Of a stretch of 64,000 nt of DNA, positions 45,198 to 58,587 are shown piece by piece (within the stretch, counting starts at the first letter, position 1; every line of letters begins with the position of its first letter). This DNA comes from Trichaptum fuscoviolaceum (taxonomy: Eukaryota > Basidiomycota > Agaricomycetes > Hymenochaetales > Trichaptaceae). A program made the position numbers and the translations under genes. The stretch is taken from assembly GCA_910574455.1 (NCBI GenBank), contig CAJSYZ010000008.1:1174637-1238636 (forward strand), written 5' to 3'. Below the pieces are notes generated by a model. It had not been told where the DNA came from. It made no database searches and was given only the letters and a program-made list of their open reading frames with translations.

Positions 45198-45969
45198 AAT
45201 AAACCACGGTCAATCCGTACATGTATGTTTCTTATATTCTCTTTTATTCTCACTCATTTAAACGTCCCTACTCAACGAAAAGTCATGATGCTTATGATCC
45301 TACGATCCCACTCACTATATCATGCTCTCATTCCTTTTCCTCTCGAGTTTCATCTGATTTTCCTGATGTATTATTTCGGGCCTTTAGGGTATTCTTCCCT
45401 TCATATTTCTTTTTGATTAGTTCGCATTGCAGGGATCTGCCAACATTTAGAACAATCCCATCTGTACACATTCATTTACCGTTCTCTCCGAATTCGAATA
45501 CGTTAAGTATATAGATTTATCCTCGGACTCATTATTTGGTTTATCTTATCTTCATTTTTATTCTTATGCCTTTACCTCCTTGCAGAAACACCTCCACACA
45601 TATGCTACTAGCTTTTACACTACGAGTCCGATGCTGAGGGAATATCGGGAAATTTTGACTGAACCGCATTCCTAGGAGCTCTGTTCATCCAATGATGTAT
45701 TATTATACAATGCTACAAAAGCGCGATATTACAAAAGAATAAATTCTTCTTGTTCGAAGCTAACAATGTTGTTACTAAAAAAGTTACGATAGAGCCTGTG
45801 CAGATATTCAAAGATAGCTCCAAAAACATAGTTGAAACAACACAAAATGTATGGTGGGTAAGAGTGCTCTATGCAATGATGTTTGTGAATGCTGGGAAAA
45901 TTCGTACAGAAAATAAATCTTGCATGGTGGAAAGCGTGATAGTCTTCATGAATAATGCGAGTGAAATGC
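45198..45969. other. convergent 3' intergenic region
   Basis: Nearly 800 bp of T-rich, low-complexity DNA between the Zn2Cys6 gene (+) and SPT2 (-). Frames here have a hydrophobic, low-complexity look caused by T-richness. No gene or repeat is supported. Confidence 0.55.
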
Positions 45970-47521
45970 TCAATATCTCCTGTCTCCTTTTTCCTTTCTC
46001 TTCCTCCTTTTCTCTTCCTCGTGGCGCCTTTCTTCTTCCAATGCCATCTCGTCCTCTTTCTTCGCGATGCGTGCACTTTCAGAGACACGAAATATAAGAA
46101 AAAAGCGGAGAGACAAGAAAAATATGAACAAACCTGCGCAACTCTTCTTTCCGTAACGCATCCGCGTCCACCTCCATATCGTCGTCTTCATCGCTGTATA
46201 CGTCCGCTTTGACGTAACGGTCGCGGTCCTTTCCGAAGATTTTCCAGATCTCAGAGCTTATGGAACTGCGACCACCTGACGATGGTACTGGTCGGCGTTT
46301 CGTAGGGGGTGGCGAGTCCAAGTCTTCCGAATCCAGGTCAGACTCGTCATCGTACGAACGTGCACGTTTCTTGCTGGACACACTGGAGGCGGACTGAGTG
46401 AGAGAAGTTTGCGTCCGTGAAGTGGTCATCGTGCTGGACTTCGACAAGCTACTTTTCACAGGTTGCAATGCGCCCGATGGCTTGTTCGAAATGCTTGTCA
46501 CTTTCTGGAAGTGGATGGATCCCTTTGGTTCAGGTTTGACCATGGTGACCTTTGTACGTGGCTCTTTACGCTCAGGTTTGGGAGGAACATCTGGGGTTGT
46601 AGTGCGGGGAGTAGGGACAGAAGCGGAAGCCCTTGGTTTGGAGGCTGCAGGTTTGGGCATCGTCGTGTTCGGAGTGATGGCTCGCGAAGGTGAAGGAGAG
46701 ATAGAGCTTTGAGAACTTGCAGCTTTCTTCACCGGACTAGGTTGCTCTACTTTCTTCTTGTTCGTGCCAAACCAGTCGTGGAACTCGCGGGCTTCGTCGC
46801 CCGCAAGTATCTTCGCCTCCTTCTCCTTCTGTCGATCCCGCATGATTTCATCTATCGTACGCATGTCACGTTTCTTCGTGTTCAATGGTTGTAGATAGTT
46901 TGGTGTCATCGCAATACGTTCTTTGACGGACAAGCCAGCGAGGGATGCATCAAGAGCACCTGAAGGTGAGAAGCTAACGTTCTGAGGCGCAATGACATCC
47001 ACTGCTCCGCCTTGAAGCATTCTGCCTGCCTTGTTGCGAGTAGAACTGACAGCTTTCCGAGACGGTCCACTCCGATTCATATCAAGCATGAGCTTTCTTT
47101 TACGTTTCTCCTCGCGAGTAAGACCCATCGCGCCAGTGTCGAGTTCGTCGCCAGAATCACTTCCTCCTTGAGGTTTCCGTCCTCGGCCTCCGCCTGACCC
47201 AGAGCCCCCACCAGACTTGCTTTTAGGCCCGTATCGTAGCGCTCTACGTTGTTCCTCTTCCCGAAGAGCCATGATATGCTCCTTCCTCTGTTTCTCCTCC
47301 GCTGCCTTCTTTCTCCTCTCCTCCTCCCTAAGCTGATCCTCCATCCGTTTCTTGATTAACCTCGCCTGCAACTCTTGTTCCTTTCGTTCCTTTTCTTCCA
47401 GTAGTTTCTTCCTCTCCTCTTCCTTCCGCTTCTTGCCCTCCAGTATCGCTTTCGAGGCAAGATCAGACTCACGAGTCTGCGAGGCGCTGAGTGCCATGAG
47501 CTCAGCGAAACGTGCGGACAT
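45970..47521 (-). CDS. spt2: SPT2 chromatin protein (histone H3-H4 chaperone)
   Basis: Two exons, 47521-46079 and 46075-45970 in outline, give about 497 aa; the intron between them is short and ends in AAG at 46078-46076 on the minus strand. The N-terminal third is a long charged coiled coil (runs of K-R-K-E-E-E-R-K-K and E-E-E-R-R-K-K-A-A). The middle is basic and Ser/Pro-rich. The C-terminus carries the SPT2 signature S-S-E-I-W-K-I-F-G-K-D-R-D-R-Y, then V-Y-S-D-E-D-D-D-M-E and S-A-R-I-A-K-K-E-D-E. That region contacts H3-H4 in the known family. SPT2 travels with RNA polymerase II and helps keep nucleosomes on transcribed genes. The exact first-exon end should be taken as the GTTTGT donor near 46130. 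Confidence 0.85.
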
Positions 47522-47916
47522 AGTGATGTATTGGTGATTCGAGCAAGAGAAAGATGATGAAGAACAAGGCAGACAGTAAGAGACTGAGATCTAGGAAAAA
47601 ATTAAGGATAGTGCTGGCGATGAAAGAGAATAAGGAGTGAGGGTCAATGGAGACCGTGGCAGAGTGCTAAGGCCGTGAGCCGAAAGTGTTGTGGCTCAAC
47701 TCAGTGGCCACGCGACTGTTTCCTCTTATGCTTCCACCTCATCCGCTTGAACGTATTCATCAATCTAAATTCTCTCAAGTTCTGCTAGCTATCAATTGTT
47801 TCTACGAAAGTTGAATTTCTCATTGCGCTGGGTAACTTTGAATACGGACTGTGCGGCCGTGCTCTTGTGCAGCCCTGGACCAATGAGCTGAATTCAGGAC
47901 TTTCAATTCCCCGACG
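47522..47916. other. SPT2 promoter and 3' flank of the first esterase
   Basis: About 395 bp between two minus-strand genes. It holds the promoter of SPT2 and the 3' end of the esterase that stops at 47917. No motif or gene stands out. Confidence 0.5.
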
Positions 47917-50344
<2,428 letters not shown>

Positions 50345-50820
50345 CTTACCACTGAGAGGTCCGGTCGGATGCTCAAGAGTGGACTTTATATGTATATTAG
50401 AATCCTTGGGGTGCCCTCGTTCCACATGCTCCAACATACCTTCTTTGCTTCTTGGAAATATTATCAGACCTTCGCATGTTCAAAGCCGAGGACAGTCAGT
50501 GAATACTCTGTCATCTGACACGATTAGTGTAAGTCCAGTTGCTCGCGGCTCCGCGGATGTATAGTTCACCGCATGGCATTTCAATCTAGTTATTTGGAAC
50601 GTGAGCAGAAAACGGAGAGGAGACGGATTTCTAGATAAAAGTTAAGCGAGAGGGACGTAAATTGCGATGGTGTTTGAAGCGGGTGTGAGGTCTTCTCTCG
50701 ATTAAGGTTTAAACACCGAAGATCGGCACTGACCTCCGGCATCACGGCAACACTGTTCTTCCATTGACAAGATGATGAACAATACTACCTACAGTACTTC
50801 ACCGATAGTCTGCCTCTCAA
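50345..50820. other. spacer between tandem esterase genes
   Basis: This 476-bp spacer holds the promoter of esterase copy 1 and the 3' end of copy 2. The minus strand has TATAAA at 50390-50385. The opposite-strand frame at 50136-50564 is only a shadow of the esterase start. Confidence 0.55.
50385..50390 (-). promoter_or_regulatory. TATA box of esterase copy 1
   Basis: TATAAA followed by GTCC on the minus strand ends 40 bp upstream of the ATG at 50344. The spacing implies a short leader. Confidence 0.4.
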
Positions 50821-53221
50821 TCATTTCTCCATCTCGTTGAGGACACGCGCCGAGTTCAAGAACTGCGAGTTTTCGAGGTGGAAATCTGTGCTCCAGTTGA
50901 GCAAATCGTATTCAGACCGCAACAGAACCTTTGAGTCAAGCTCACCATCCGGTATCGTTGTTATATTGTCTCTCTGTAGCTGCAACACAACTTTGTTGTG
51001 CGGAGTGAATTCAGGCCATGGCGCTAGAGAAGGGAGAAACATAAGTTAAGTCAACAGGGAGACGAATCGAACTACTTACATCCAGGGTTGAGATCATTAA
51101 CAAAGTTAACATAGAAATCCGTCAACGTATTGGCGAAGTCATCCTCGATGGAGTTCGGTACTGGGCCGAATAGAAGCGCCAGCTCAGACCCATGGAATAC
51201 TGGACCATATTGAATGATCGATCATGCAGTCCAGCGGTAAAACGCAGCTCACCTCCTAGGGTGGGATCATTACCAGGAATGAGTTCATCAAAGAAGTATG
51301 CGAAGAATGGTTGGGAGCTTAGTCCAGCTGCTTTGTCAAAGAACAATCTCCTAGGCGCAAGGTACATGTTCACTGTGTACCAAGCTTCCGCCCTGTCGAA
51401 CAGCGAGTCGCCTGTGCTGAATGGAGCACCGTTAGCGGAGTCATTGGCAGGATAAAGAGCATGGATTTCATCCAAAACATCTGCGGTCAGTGTTCGATTA
51501 TCAAGGATTAGATGACCAATGAAGTTGTCGAACGCTTGGTCTTCAGTCATTCCTGGATGCGACAGATTTCGCACGGATTGGCTGAAGACTGTTCCTTCGT
51601 TGTTCTGTCATATGTACACATTAGCTTCACCTCAATACAGCGCTTTTACGGAAAACCTACATTTGTCCCAGCGAGATAAGCGACATTGTGCAAGAAATTA
51701 CCTGAAGCAATTCTTGCTGACGGTCGCTCCGGAATGAGGCTTCCTGGTGGACCCACAGTAGGCTCCCATAGTTGACTGTTCAAAGTCGAGCCAATCATAG
51801 AATTACTAATGTTGAGGAGGGTCTGAGGAATGGGATCATTGAAAGTCCTAAATAACATATGCAATTGTTACATACCTCAAACGGTACTTCTTGTAGGCAA
51901 GAGACAGACACAGAGCTCAGAGGACAACCAACAGCCTCGACGAGCCGCGCAAATGGCTTTCCGGCTTCGTCATACTGAAAGGCGGAGGGAGCACTCTTGC
52001 TGTGACTCTCCATCAGATCCGCCTTAAGTAGGTTCATTATTCGACTTACAATGGTCCGGTGGATGAATCGGATATCACAGCCCGGAATAGTGGCTCAGGA
52101 AATGGGAAGAGAACGTGTGACTCTGCACTACCTGCTCCAGCAGACTTTCGGTAAGCGATGATCAGCTAAAGCCTCCACCTGACTTCAGTTAAGAAACACT
52201 TTACCTGACCCCATATCGTTACCTGAATGTATTTCAGACATTGCTGATATAGAGGAGTATGTAGGCAGGCGGTACCTTAGTTGGATCTCCACCAAATGCT
52301 GCAATGTTCTGTTGCAAGAACTGAAGAGCCGCTCTCTGATCTTGAAGGCCCGCATTCAGATCCTCCGGGCTGACATGAGAGCTGGCGAGCTACATTGATT
52401 TTATCACATCTAAGTTGTTGAACACCTTGGAGAGGAATAGGAATACTTGCAAATCCGAAAGTATTGACCCGATAATTCCTGAGCAGTGAGCCGTTAATAA
52501 TAGTGGATGGTCGTTTGCTGAGAGTTACTTACACTGAGACGAACATTATCGGCTTTCCGATAGCCACACTTCGATTGATGATTCCTGTTCAAGATATTTA
52601 GGTCTGTGGAAGGCAATTGCACTGCAAGACTTACTCGTAGGATCAAACGAGTGGTCCGATGCTGCGCTAAAAAGGCGTTATCGTTAGCAGTATACATTCC
52701 TGCAGGATGACAACGAACCCATCATTATATGCACCACCCTATGATATGTAAGTAATTGAAGCATATCAAAACATTATCAAACATACATAAAACCAGACAA
52801 GAGCAGGAAGTTTGGCACTGGCCTTCGTACCAGTTGGTCTCCAGACCTAGCGCCAGGCGTTGATTTTTCACTTTAGAGGGCAAAGTATCTAACAACGTAC
52901 ATTCAGGACTAAGCAATCTTCACCGACTGGAGCTCCCAATGATGCGCTCGGAGGTTGTGGGCACGCGTTACCGAAATTCGATGTGTCCGTAATCCCTGGC
53001 GTTGGCGTCGTGATAGCTTGTGGAGCCTTGAACCTCAAATTTCCGACTGGAGGTTGTGCGAACGGCACTCCGAGCCAGCGCTCCGTTCCATTTGCTACGC
53101 TTACGCCTTGGAACGCACCGACCTTCGTATTCACTACCAAGGTTCCAGATTGGCGCGGAAGCAGAGCCGCCAAAGTCAAGCACGCCTGAACCGCAAGATA
53201 GAGCAAAGAGAGTAAGGCCAT
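50821..53221 (-). CDS. secreted type-B carboxylesterase/lipase, copy 2
   Basis: The ATG at 53221 starts a signal peptide ([20 protein letters not shown]), with many exons down to 50821. It shares with copy 1 the blocks [17 protein letters not shown] and G-E-D-C-L-V-L-N. It also shares the nucleophile elbow G-Q-S-A-G-A-G-S split by an intron, [13 protein letters not shown] and the ending [13 protein letters not shown]. The oxyanion loop G-G-A-Y-N-D-G is again a 20-nt microexon (52719-52738). The intron before the S-A-G block ends in AAG (52147-52145). Both copies look intact, so this is a functional tandem duplication rather than a gene and its relic. Confidence 0.85.
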
Positions 53222-53894
53222 GGCAGACGGTGGCCTTCAAGAACCAAGTCCGTGGGGCGACGTTCGACCGAGCCAGTGTGTCCGAGACTTAAATACCCAC
53301 TGCAGCTGAAGGTGACAAGCAGACGGCACACAAGCTTGGGAGACCGAATCCATCACCGGTGCGCAGCGAATAGGAATACATCACGAGGCCTGGCCGAAAT
53401 ACTATCCGACTTCGATGCCTGCCCACTGTCTCTGTAGAAGACCAGAAGTAGAATCCCTCTCGGAAGGCATGCTTTCAGTGTGTGAAGAACTAAACAGCAG
53501 TGCGCAGCTCGGGCCGGGACAAGTACGAGAAAGAGTCACCGTGCTTTAATGAGATTGGACGACAGTAGAGTCCTATGAGAAATAGAGTGAGAAGAGTCCA
53601 GGATTGCAGTAAATGTGAAGATTACATGGAGTCGATTACCGTTTAAGCCTCGGATGCCAACACACAGCTTCATTAACTGCACTATAAACGCATGGCTGCG
53701 CCGATCAGATGTACCCGAAGGCCGAAAGTAACGATTAAGTGAATTGGAAGATAGCAGTAGTGCGTGGAAATATACAAATCGAGATAGTCATTCACTAACC
53801 AAAGAAGTCCCCGTCCATTCGATAGCAATCACAAAACCAAAAATACAAGATGAGCTCCAAAATAGTCAATCCAATCCATCCTAGGTCTGAAGTC
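53222..53894. other. promoter of esterase copy 2 and 3' flank of the DENN gene
   Basis: Over 650 bp with no protein-like frame on either strand. It must hold the copy 2 promoter and the DENN gene terminator. I see no TATA box at a fitting distance. Confidence 0.5.
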
Positions 53895-56071
53895 CTATGA
53901 TGCTTTCCGTAGAATAGTATTGATAGTCTCTTCCTGTCTTGCCATCCAAAGGCCGAAGGCAGGACTTCGCAACCACCGCTCGTAGAACTCTTTTTGCTTT
54001 GCAGAGCTGCGGAATGGGAGGGGTGTACCGTGCGCTTTCAAGGATGCGAAAAAATGATCCCGGTTGAAAGGTTTTAGATACGGATCTCTGGTTGAGTTGG
54101 AGCCAGCCAAGCCAGATGCTGGAGTGGGTATGAGAGTATTGATGTACCGGTTTAATGGAACAAGTAACTGCACGGCTCGCGTCGTAAAATGGCGGCGGAG
54201 GAGGAGTGCTAATTTCCCGTCGGCATCTATATCAAGCACCATTGATAAATGAAAGATGGATAAAGCTCAGAGCCCAAGACATACCCATTGAGGGGCCTTT
54301 CCTTAATTCCCTCTCCAACACTTTAAGCAACTCCCTGTCCTTGGAGATGTATCGATTGTGAGTTTTAGTTTCCCAACCTGGGGGCGGACCTATGATATTG
54401 ACCATGTTCATAGTGCTAACATGCTTTCTACGTATTTTTAGCATGTCTTGCCAAATTACACTTTGCTGGATACTCACAATTTCCCATTATCGTCCATGCC
54501 AAGACTAAGTTTGTGCGGCCAGTGCTTGCACGAACTTGCGAATATAGGATTCGTGACGCCAAGGAGTAGCCCCGCCTTGGGTTGCTTCTTGTTCACCAGG
54601 GAGTGAAAATCGCTGTCGTGTATAGTAAAATATGGGCGAAAGTCCCCGGCAAAAGGTATCTTTGAGTTGACTAGAGTCAGCATACGTCAAATTTGGCATA
54701 TCCAGTGGCACACACCGGCCTCAGAACATCCAAAAGCCACCAAATAGCTTGGCTCGTCCTCGTCGGAGATGTGCCGAAAATCAATACAGGCTCGTTCAGC
54801 ACTATGCATTCCCATATCGACCATATGTGTGTTAGAGATGCAGCAAACAAGCGAAGGGGGGAGGGATTTATGGGTGATATAGATGCGAGGATCTGGAATT
54901 AAAGGGTTGTCGGATCACGTAGTAATAATAAATTCATTAATTCAAGCTTACATGAAGAGAAGGGTCAAATTTTTCGTGGAAGGAAGCAGTGTCTGTGGTT
55001 TGCTGCTGATCGATACTCCCAGGAAGTTCAACATGTAAAACTGAACCAAGAAAACCTAATTCAATTGTTGTTCCAGGATCTGGCGCTGGCCTTCTTTTCG
55101 AAGCAATAAGATGAGCATTTCCAAACAACGAAGTTAGTCCACGTACCAGCTAGCGATGTTATGGCAAGCTGATTCCAGCATCGGACCGCCGTGTGCAAAG
55201 AACATAGGTCCTAGTCTGTTTACCATTTCTGAGAATATTGCTGGCCAAGGGTGAATTGTCAAGATCACTACAGATCTCTAAAGCATCCATTATCACCGCC
55301 AAATACTGAATTCACCTCCGTGTCTACGCACTTGATCATAACCCCGCAAGGACGTCTCATCCTTCCTTCTCGAGAAGAAGGAGAAGCCATATATGAAGCC
55401 ATCTTGGGAGAGGCGCGACCGCTTGTCTTCTCCGAGCTCGTAGATTTCACCCTGAGGAGGGAGGGCCTCTCGAATCCTGAAAGTGAAGGCTTCCGTTCCC
55501 TCTTCATAAGCAGGCGAGTCAGGAAAGGATGAAAAGCAACTGATGGATGTCTTTAGTGTATATTCATAGACAACAGAGTAAACGCACATAGTTTCTTTCT
55601 CTTGAGTGGATAATTGACAAGGGGGATAAATGCCATCTACCGCTGGTCCCAAATCCAAGTCAAAGTTTACTGAACGATTGTCAGCACTTAAGAATATGTC
55701 TAATATGTACTATGCACACCAATGACTGTACAGACGATCCATCTCCTTAGCTTGCTGACTACATCTGCCTCTAATGTTGGTGCATCAAATCGAAACAGGG
55801 GAGATTCGCGGGTTGGACTCTTTAGGTATGACCGAGGAAGAGTCCTCGCGCGAGCCAATGGAGATGCTAGGTGCACGGACTTGCTTCTAGACTGTCTTTC
55901 AGTGAGGTCTGGGGATGAAGGGGTTGAATAAGTGGAAGACAGTTTCCGAGCGTGTAGACTTGTGAGTGGTAGCGGACGCCTCCTTTGCTCTGGCGTTTTG
56001 AGAAAGATCTCAGAGTCGTCGTTGGTGTTGACCAGCCCAAGGTCTATGGATGTATCAACACGGTCATCCAT
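53895..56071 (-). CDS. DENND6/FAM116-type DENN domain protein (Rab exchange factor)
   Basis: Many exons run from about 56071 to the stop at 53895. The first 110 residues are Ser/Arg-rich and probably disordered. The DENN module then starts with W-I-V-C and D-L-D-L-G-P-A-V-D-G-I-Y-P-P. It goes on with C-F-S-S-F-P-D-S, G-F-S-F-F-S-R-R-K-D-E-T-S-L-R-G-Y, I-E-L-G-F-L-G-S-V-L, R-P-Y-F-T-I-H-D-S-D-F and L-L-G-V-T-N-P. It ends with V-P-L-N-R-Y-I, L-K-P-F-N and F-Y-E-R-W-L-R-S-P. This order matches DENND6 proteins, which activate Rab GTPases in recycling traffic. The start is uncertain: the frame stays open upstream to about 56230, and I chose the first ATG (56071) after an acceptor-like CAG. The gene is head to head with CK2 beta. 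Confidence 0.75.
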
Positions 56072-56352
56072 GTCGTCAAGAGTCAAGAGAAGAGGTCGTG
56101 AATGGGGCAAGGCCTGTGGGGGAACAGTGGAGGCATTGTTATTTATTGAAGACGCTTGAACACGGAAACCATGTGGCTGGCTCGAGGCGCGCCGCGAACT
56201 TGAATGTAACGGCCTGTCATACAGGCGTTGTTACCGTCAACATCGAGCTGACATCTTGCACTCATCTTCCTTCGCTCTTTCTCATCTAAATCCGTGGTTT
56301 CGCAGAAAGTGAGCGACGATGTAACACTACCCGTGCAGGAGGTTAACCGTAG
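56072..56352. promoter_or_regulatory. bidirectional promoter between DENN gene and CK2 beta
   Basis: The two genes face away from each other across about 280 bp. Part of it may be leader or upstream exon of either gene, because both 5' ends are uncertain. Confidence 0.4.
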
Positions 56353-57477
56353 ACAATGAAGTGGAAGAAATTTCGACAGGATCGGATTCTGACTACTCAA
56401 AGTATGCGGTAACATTGATATCGTGTCTCACATTGTCCACTGATTTAGTGTTTCAACAGCTCCGTAAAATATTCCACTCTACGCATATGCAATTCTTCCG
56501 TCTGATTTTGGGCTATAATAAACAGTGGATCTCTTGGTTCTTATCATCGAAGGGCAATGAATACTTCTGCGAGGTGGAGGAGGACTATATTCTGGACCGG
56601 TTCAACCTTACGGGTTTGAACACGGAGGTGCAGAATTACGCGCAGGCACTTGATCTTATCACGGATAACCTTGGTATGCTTCTCTTCGACATCGTGCAAG
56701 ATAGATTGGAGAACTGATATGCGCAGACGACGATATTCAAGACGAGTTCCGGGGATCATTAGATGTCCAGGCCAGGCTTCTTTATGGACTCATTCATGCA
56801 CGATGGATTGTCACATCCAGAGGACTGGCTAAGATGGTATAGTCCCGCCTCGCTTTCATTAATTTCGCTATGTCACTTCCTTCATCTCTTACAGTTAGAA
56901 AAGTATAAGAAGGCAGATTTCGGACGATGCCCACGCGTCTTATGCCAAGCACAGCCCCTCCTTCCAGTCGGTCTCAGTGACATACCATACGAGAAGTCCG
57001 TAAAACTCTACTGCGGTCGTTGTGAAGACATATACTCCCCAAAATCGTCACGACATGGATCCATCGACGGTGCTTACTTCGGGACGTCCTTCCCGCACAT
57101 GCTTTTCCTTGTATACCCTGCGATGATCCCGCCTAAGAGCGGACCTCCGGATATGACGCTGTTGCTATCGGGTAGTGTGCGCGGAAGCGACGCAGGAGAT
57201 AGCTCAAGGAGGAGTAGGAGGGCGAGGGACGATCCGGAATCGCTGGCTGAGGGCGTTGGCGAGGGTGTTAGCACTGCGAGCGCAGCTCTCAAGGCGGAGC
57301 GATATCGGCCAAAGATCTTTGGCTTTCAGGTGCACGAGATTGCGAAGCTGCAGCGCTGGCAGGAGGCTGTTAGGGATAGGTACGTACTGTTCTGACTATT
57401 GAGTATGAATTGTAAGTAAACATCTGCTTTGCAGGCAAGTCGCTCGGCTTGAGGAGCAGGAGGAGCAGAGCCTTTAG
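56353..57477 (+). CDS. ckb1: casein kinase II regulatory (beta) subunit, 5' end unresolved
   Basis: Five exons are recognisable, ending at 57477, for about 300 aa. The protein begins around [14 protein letters not shown], the acidic autophosphorylation segment. It continues with [23 protein letters not shown] and [12 protein letters not shown] zinc ribbon follows with C-P-R-V-L-C and C-G-R-C, which forms the dimer interface in CK2 beta. S-I-D-G-A-Y-F-G and F-G-F-Q-V-H complete the fold. A low-complexity Arg/Ser/Glu insertion of about 45 residues lies before the last block. CK2 beta assembles the tetrameric kinase and directs substrates. No in-frame ATG precedes the first block within the open frame, so the start codon probably lies in a tiny upstream exon. 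The first coordinate is where the recognisable exon begins. Confidence 0.85.
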
Positions 57478-57856
57478 ATGTCGGACATATAGTGGCTTAT
57501 TAGAGAAGCGTTTCGATATTCAGTCAGTAGTACACGTCTAGTACATAGTAGTAATAATGTTTTATTGTTTCCTTTCAGTCTCGGTTTATCTACCAACCCG
57601 ACAGAGGTTCGAGTCATTTTCAGAGAAAAGTGTCAAACCCGAAGCCAAACATGCTCTCATTTTCGCGACTGTCGCTGATTCTCAATTGTATATCATGAAA
57701 GTATATTTCTTTGTGATATAAGTAGTGTTCGAAAATGTCACCGCGTTTTGCGACCTTCATGTAATACGGTAGATTCGGCAAAGCTCACCGCCACCGTTCT
57801 CTCTCAACGGTCAACGTACTTCATTTCACTATCCGCAAAGTCATCATAGGGACTAC
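57478..57856. promoter_or_regulatory. POP5 promoter region
   Basis: About 380 bp between CK2 beta and POP5, both on the + strand. It holds the CK2 beta 3' end and the POP5 promoter. A GGTTCGAGTCA word near 57607 resembles a pol III B box, but no A box or tRNA fold accompanies it. Confidence 0.5.
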
Positions 57857-58555
57857 ATGGTCCGCTTCAAGGTATGCAAGGGAATGCGTTCCTATACAGC
57901 TCTAGCATATGCTTATGTGGAATTAAGAACCGATGGCTTTTGGTCGAATTCATTCCATTTAATGACACTGGTGCTACCTTTCTCCCTTCTGAGGGCATCA
58001 CCAGCAAGCATATCTGGAACGCATTGAAGGAGAGCGTAATCTCGAACTTCGGAGATACGGGATGGGGTGCTGTAGGAATGTCTTTGACAGGTGAGTTATA
58101 CTGGGCCTCAACTGACTTGCAAACACTCAGTTACCAGGATACAGTGAAGTACTTCTCCCCTACGACAAATCTATGTATTATCAGAGTGGGTCGAGATCAC
58201 CACCGTATAGCTTGGGGAGCTGTTACACTGGTGAAGAAACTGCAAGGCAAGACCTACCTTCCAAACGTTATACACCTGTCCGGTGAGTTTCTTTAGAAGG
58301 AGTGTCGCTGCTCGCATGCTAAGATTTATCTGACATCTGTTAATTAGGAACGATCAAGCATGCTCAATTGGCAGCAATTGAGCACAACCGTGCAGCTATC
58401 GCTCGCATGCGAGCCCAGTCAAAGCTACACGGTAAAACACTACAATCTTTCTTTCAAGCCAAATATTTGACAAACCGATTTAAGCTATGTATTCAAGTAA
58501 ATACGACGACTACTTGGCGGAAAGCACGAAGGAAATTGAAGCCCTTCAAGATTGA
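57857..58555 (+). CDS. pop5: RNase P/RNase MRP protein subunit POP5
   Basis: Exons 57857-57871, 57928-58090, 58145-58282, 58348-58431 and 58485-58555 sum to 157 codons (156 aa), the usual POP5 size. The sequence M-V-R-F-K, then N-R-W-L-L-V-E-F-I-P, G-D-T-G-W-G-A-V-G and K-Y-F-S-P-T-T-N is highly typical. So are H-H-R-I-A-W-G-A-V, V-I-H-L-S-G-T-I-K-H-A-Q and E-H-N-R. POP5 binds the catalytic core of the RNA in RNase P (tRNA 5' maturation) and RNase MRP (rRNA processing). Introns 1 and 4 must end in AAG to keep the conserved protein. The stop is only 32 bp from the stop of the convergent KAPA synthase gene. Confidence 0.92.
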
Positions 58556-58587
58556 CAAAAACATCCAAACACCGACTGCGGAAGGCG

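Noticed and set aside
57601..57620. tRNA gene suggested by a GGTTCGAGTCA word
   Set aside because: No A box and no cloverleaf could be drawn around it.
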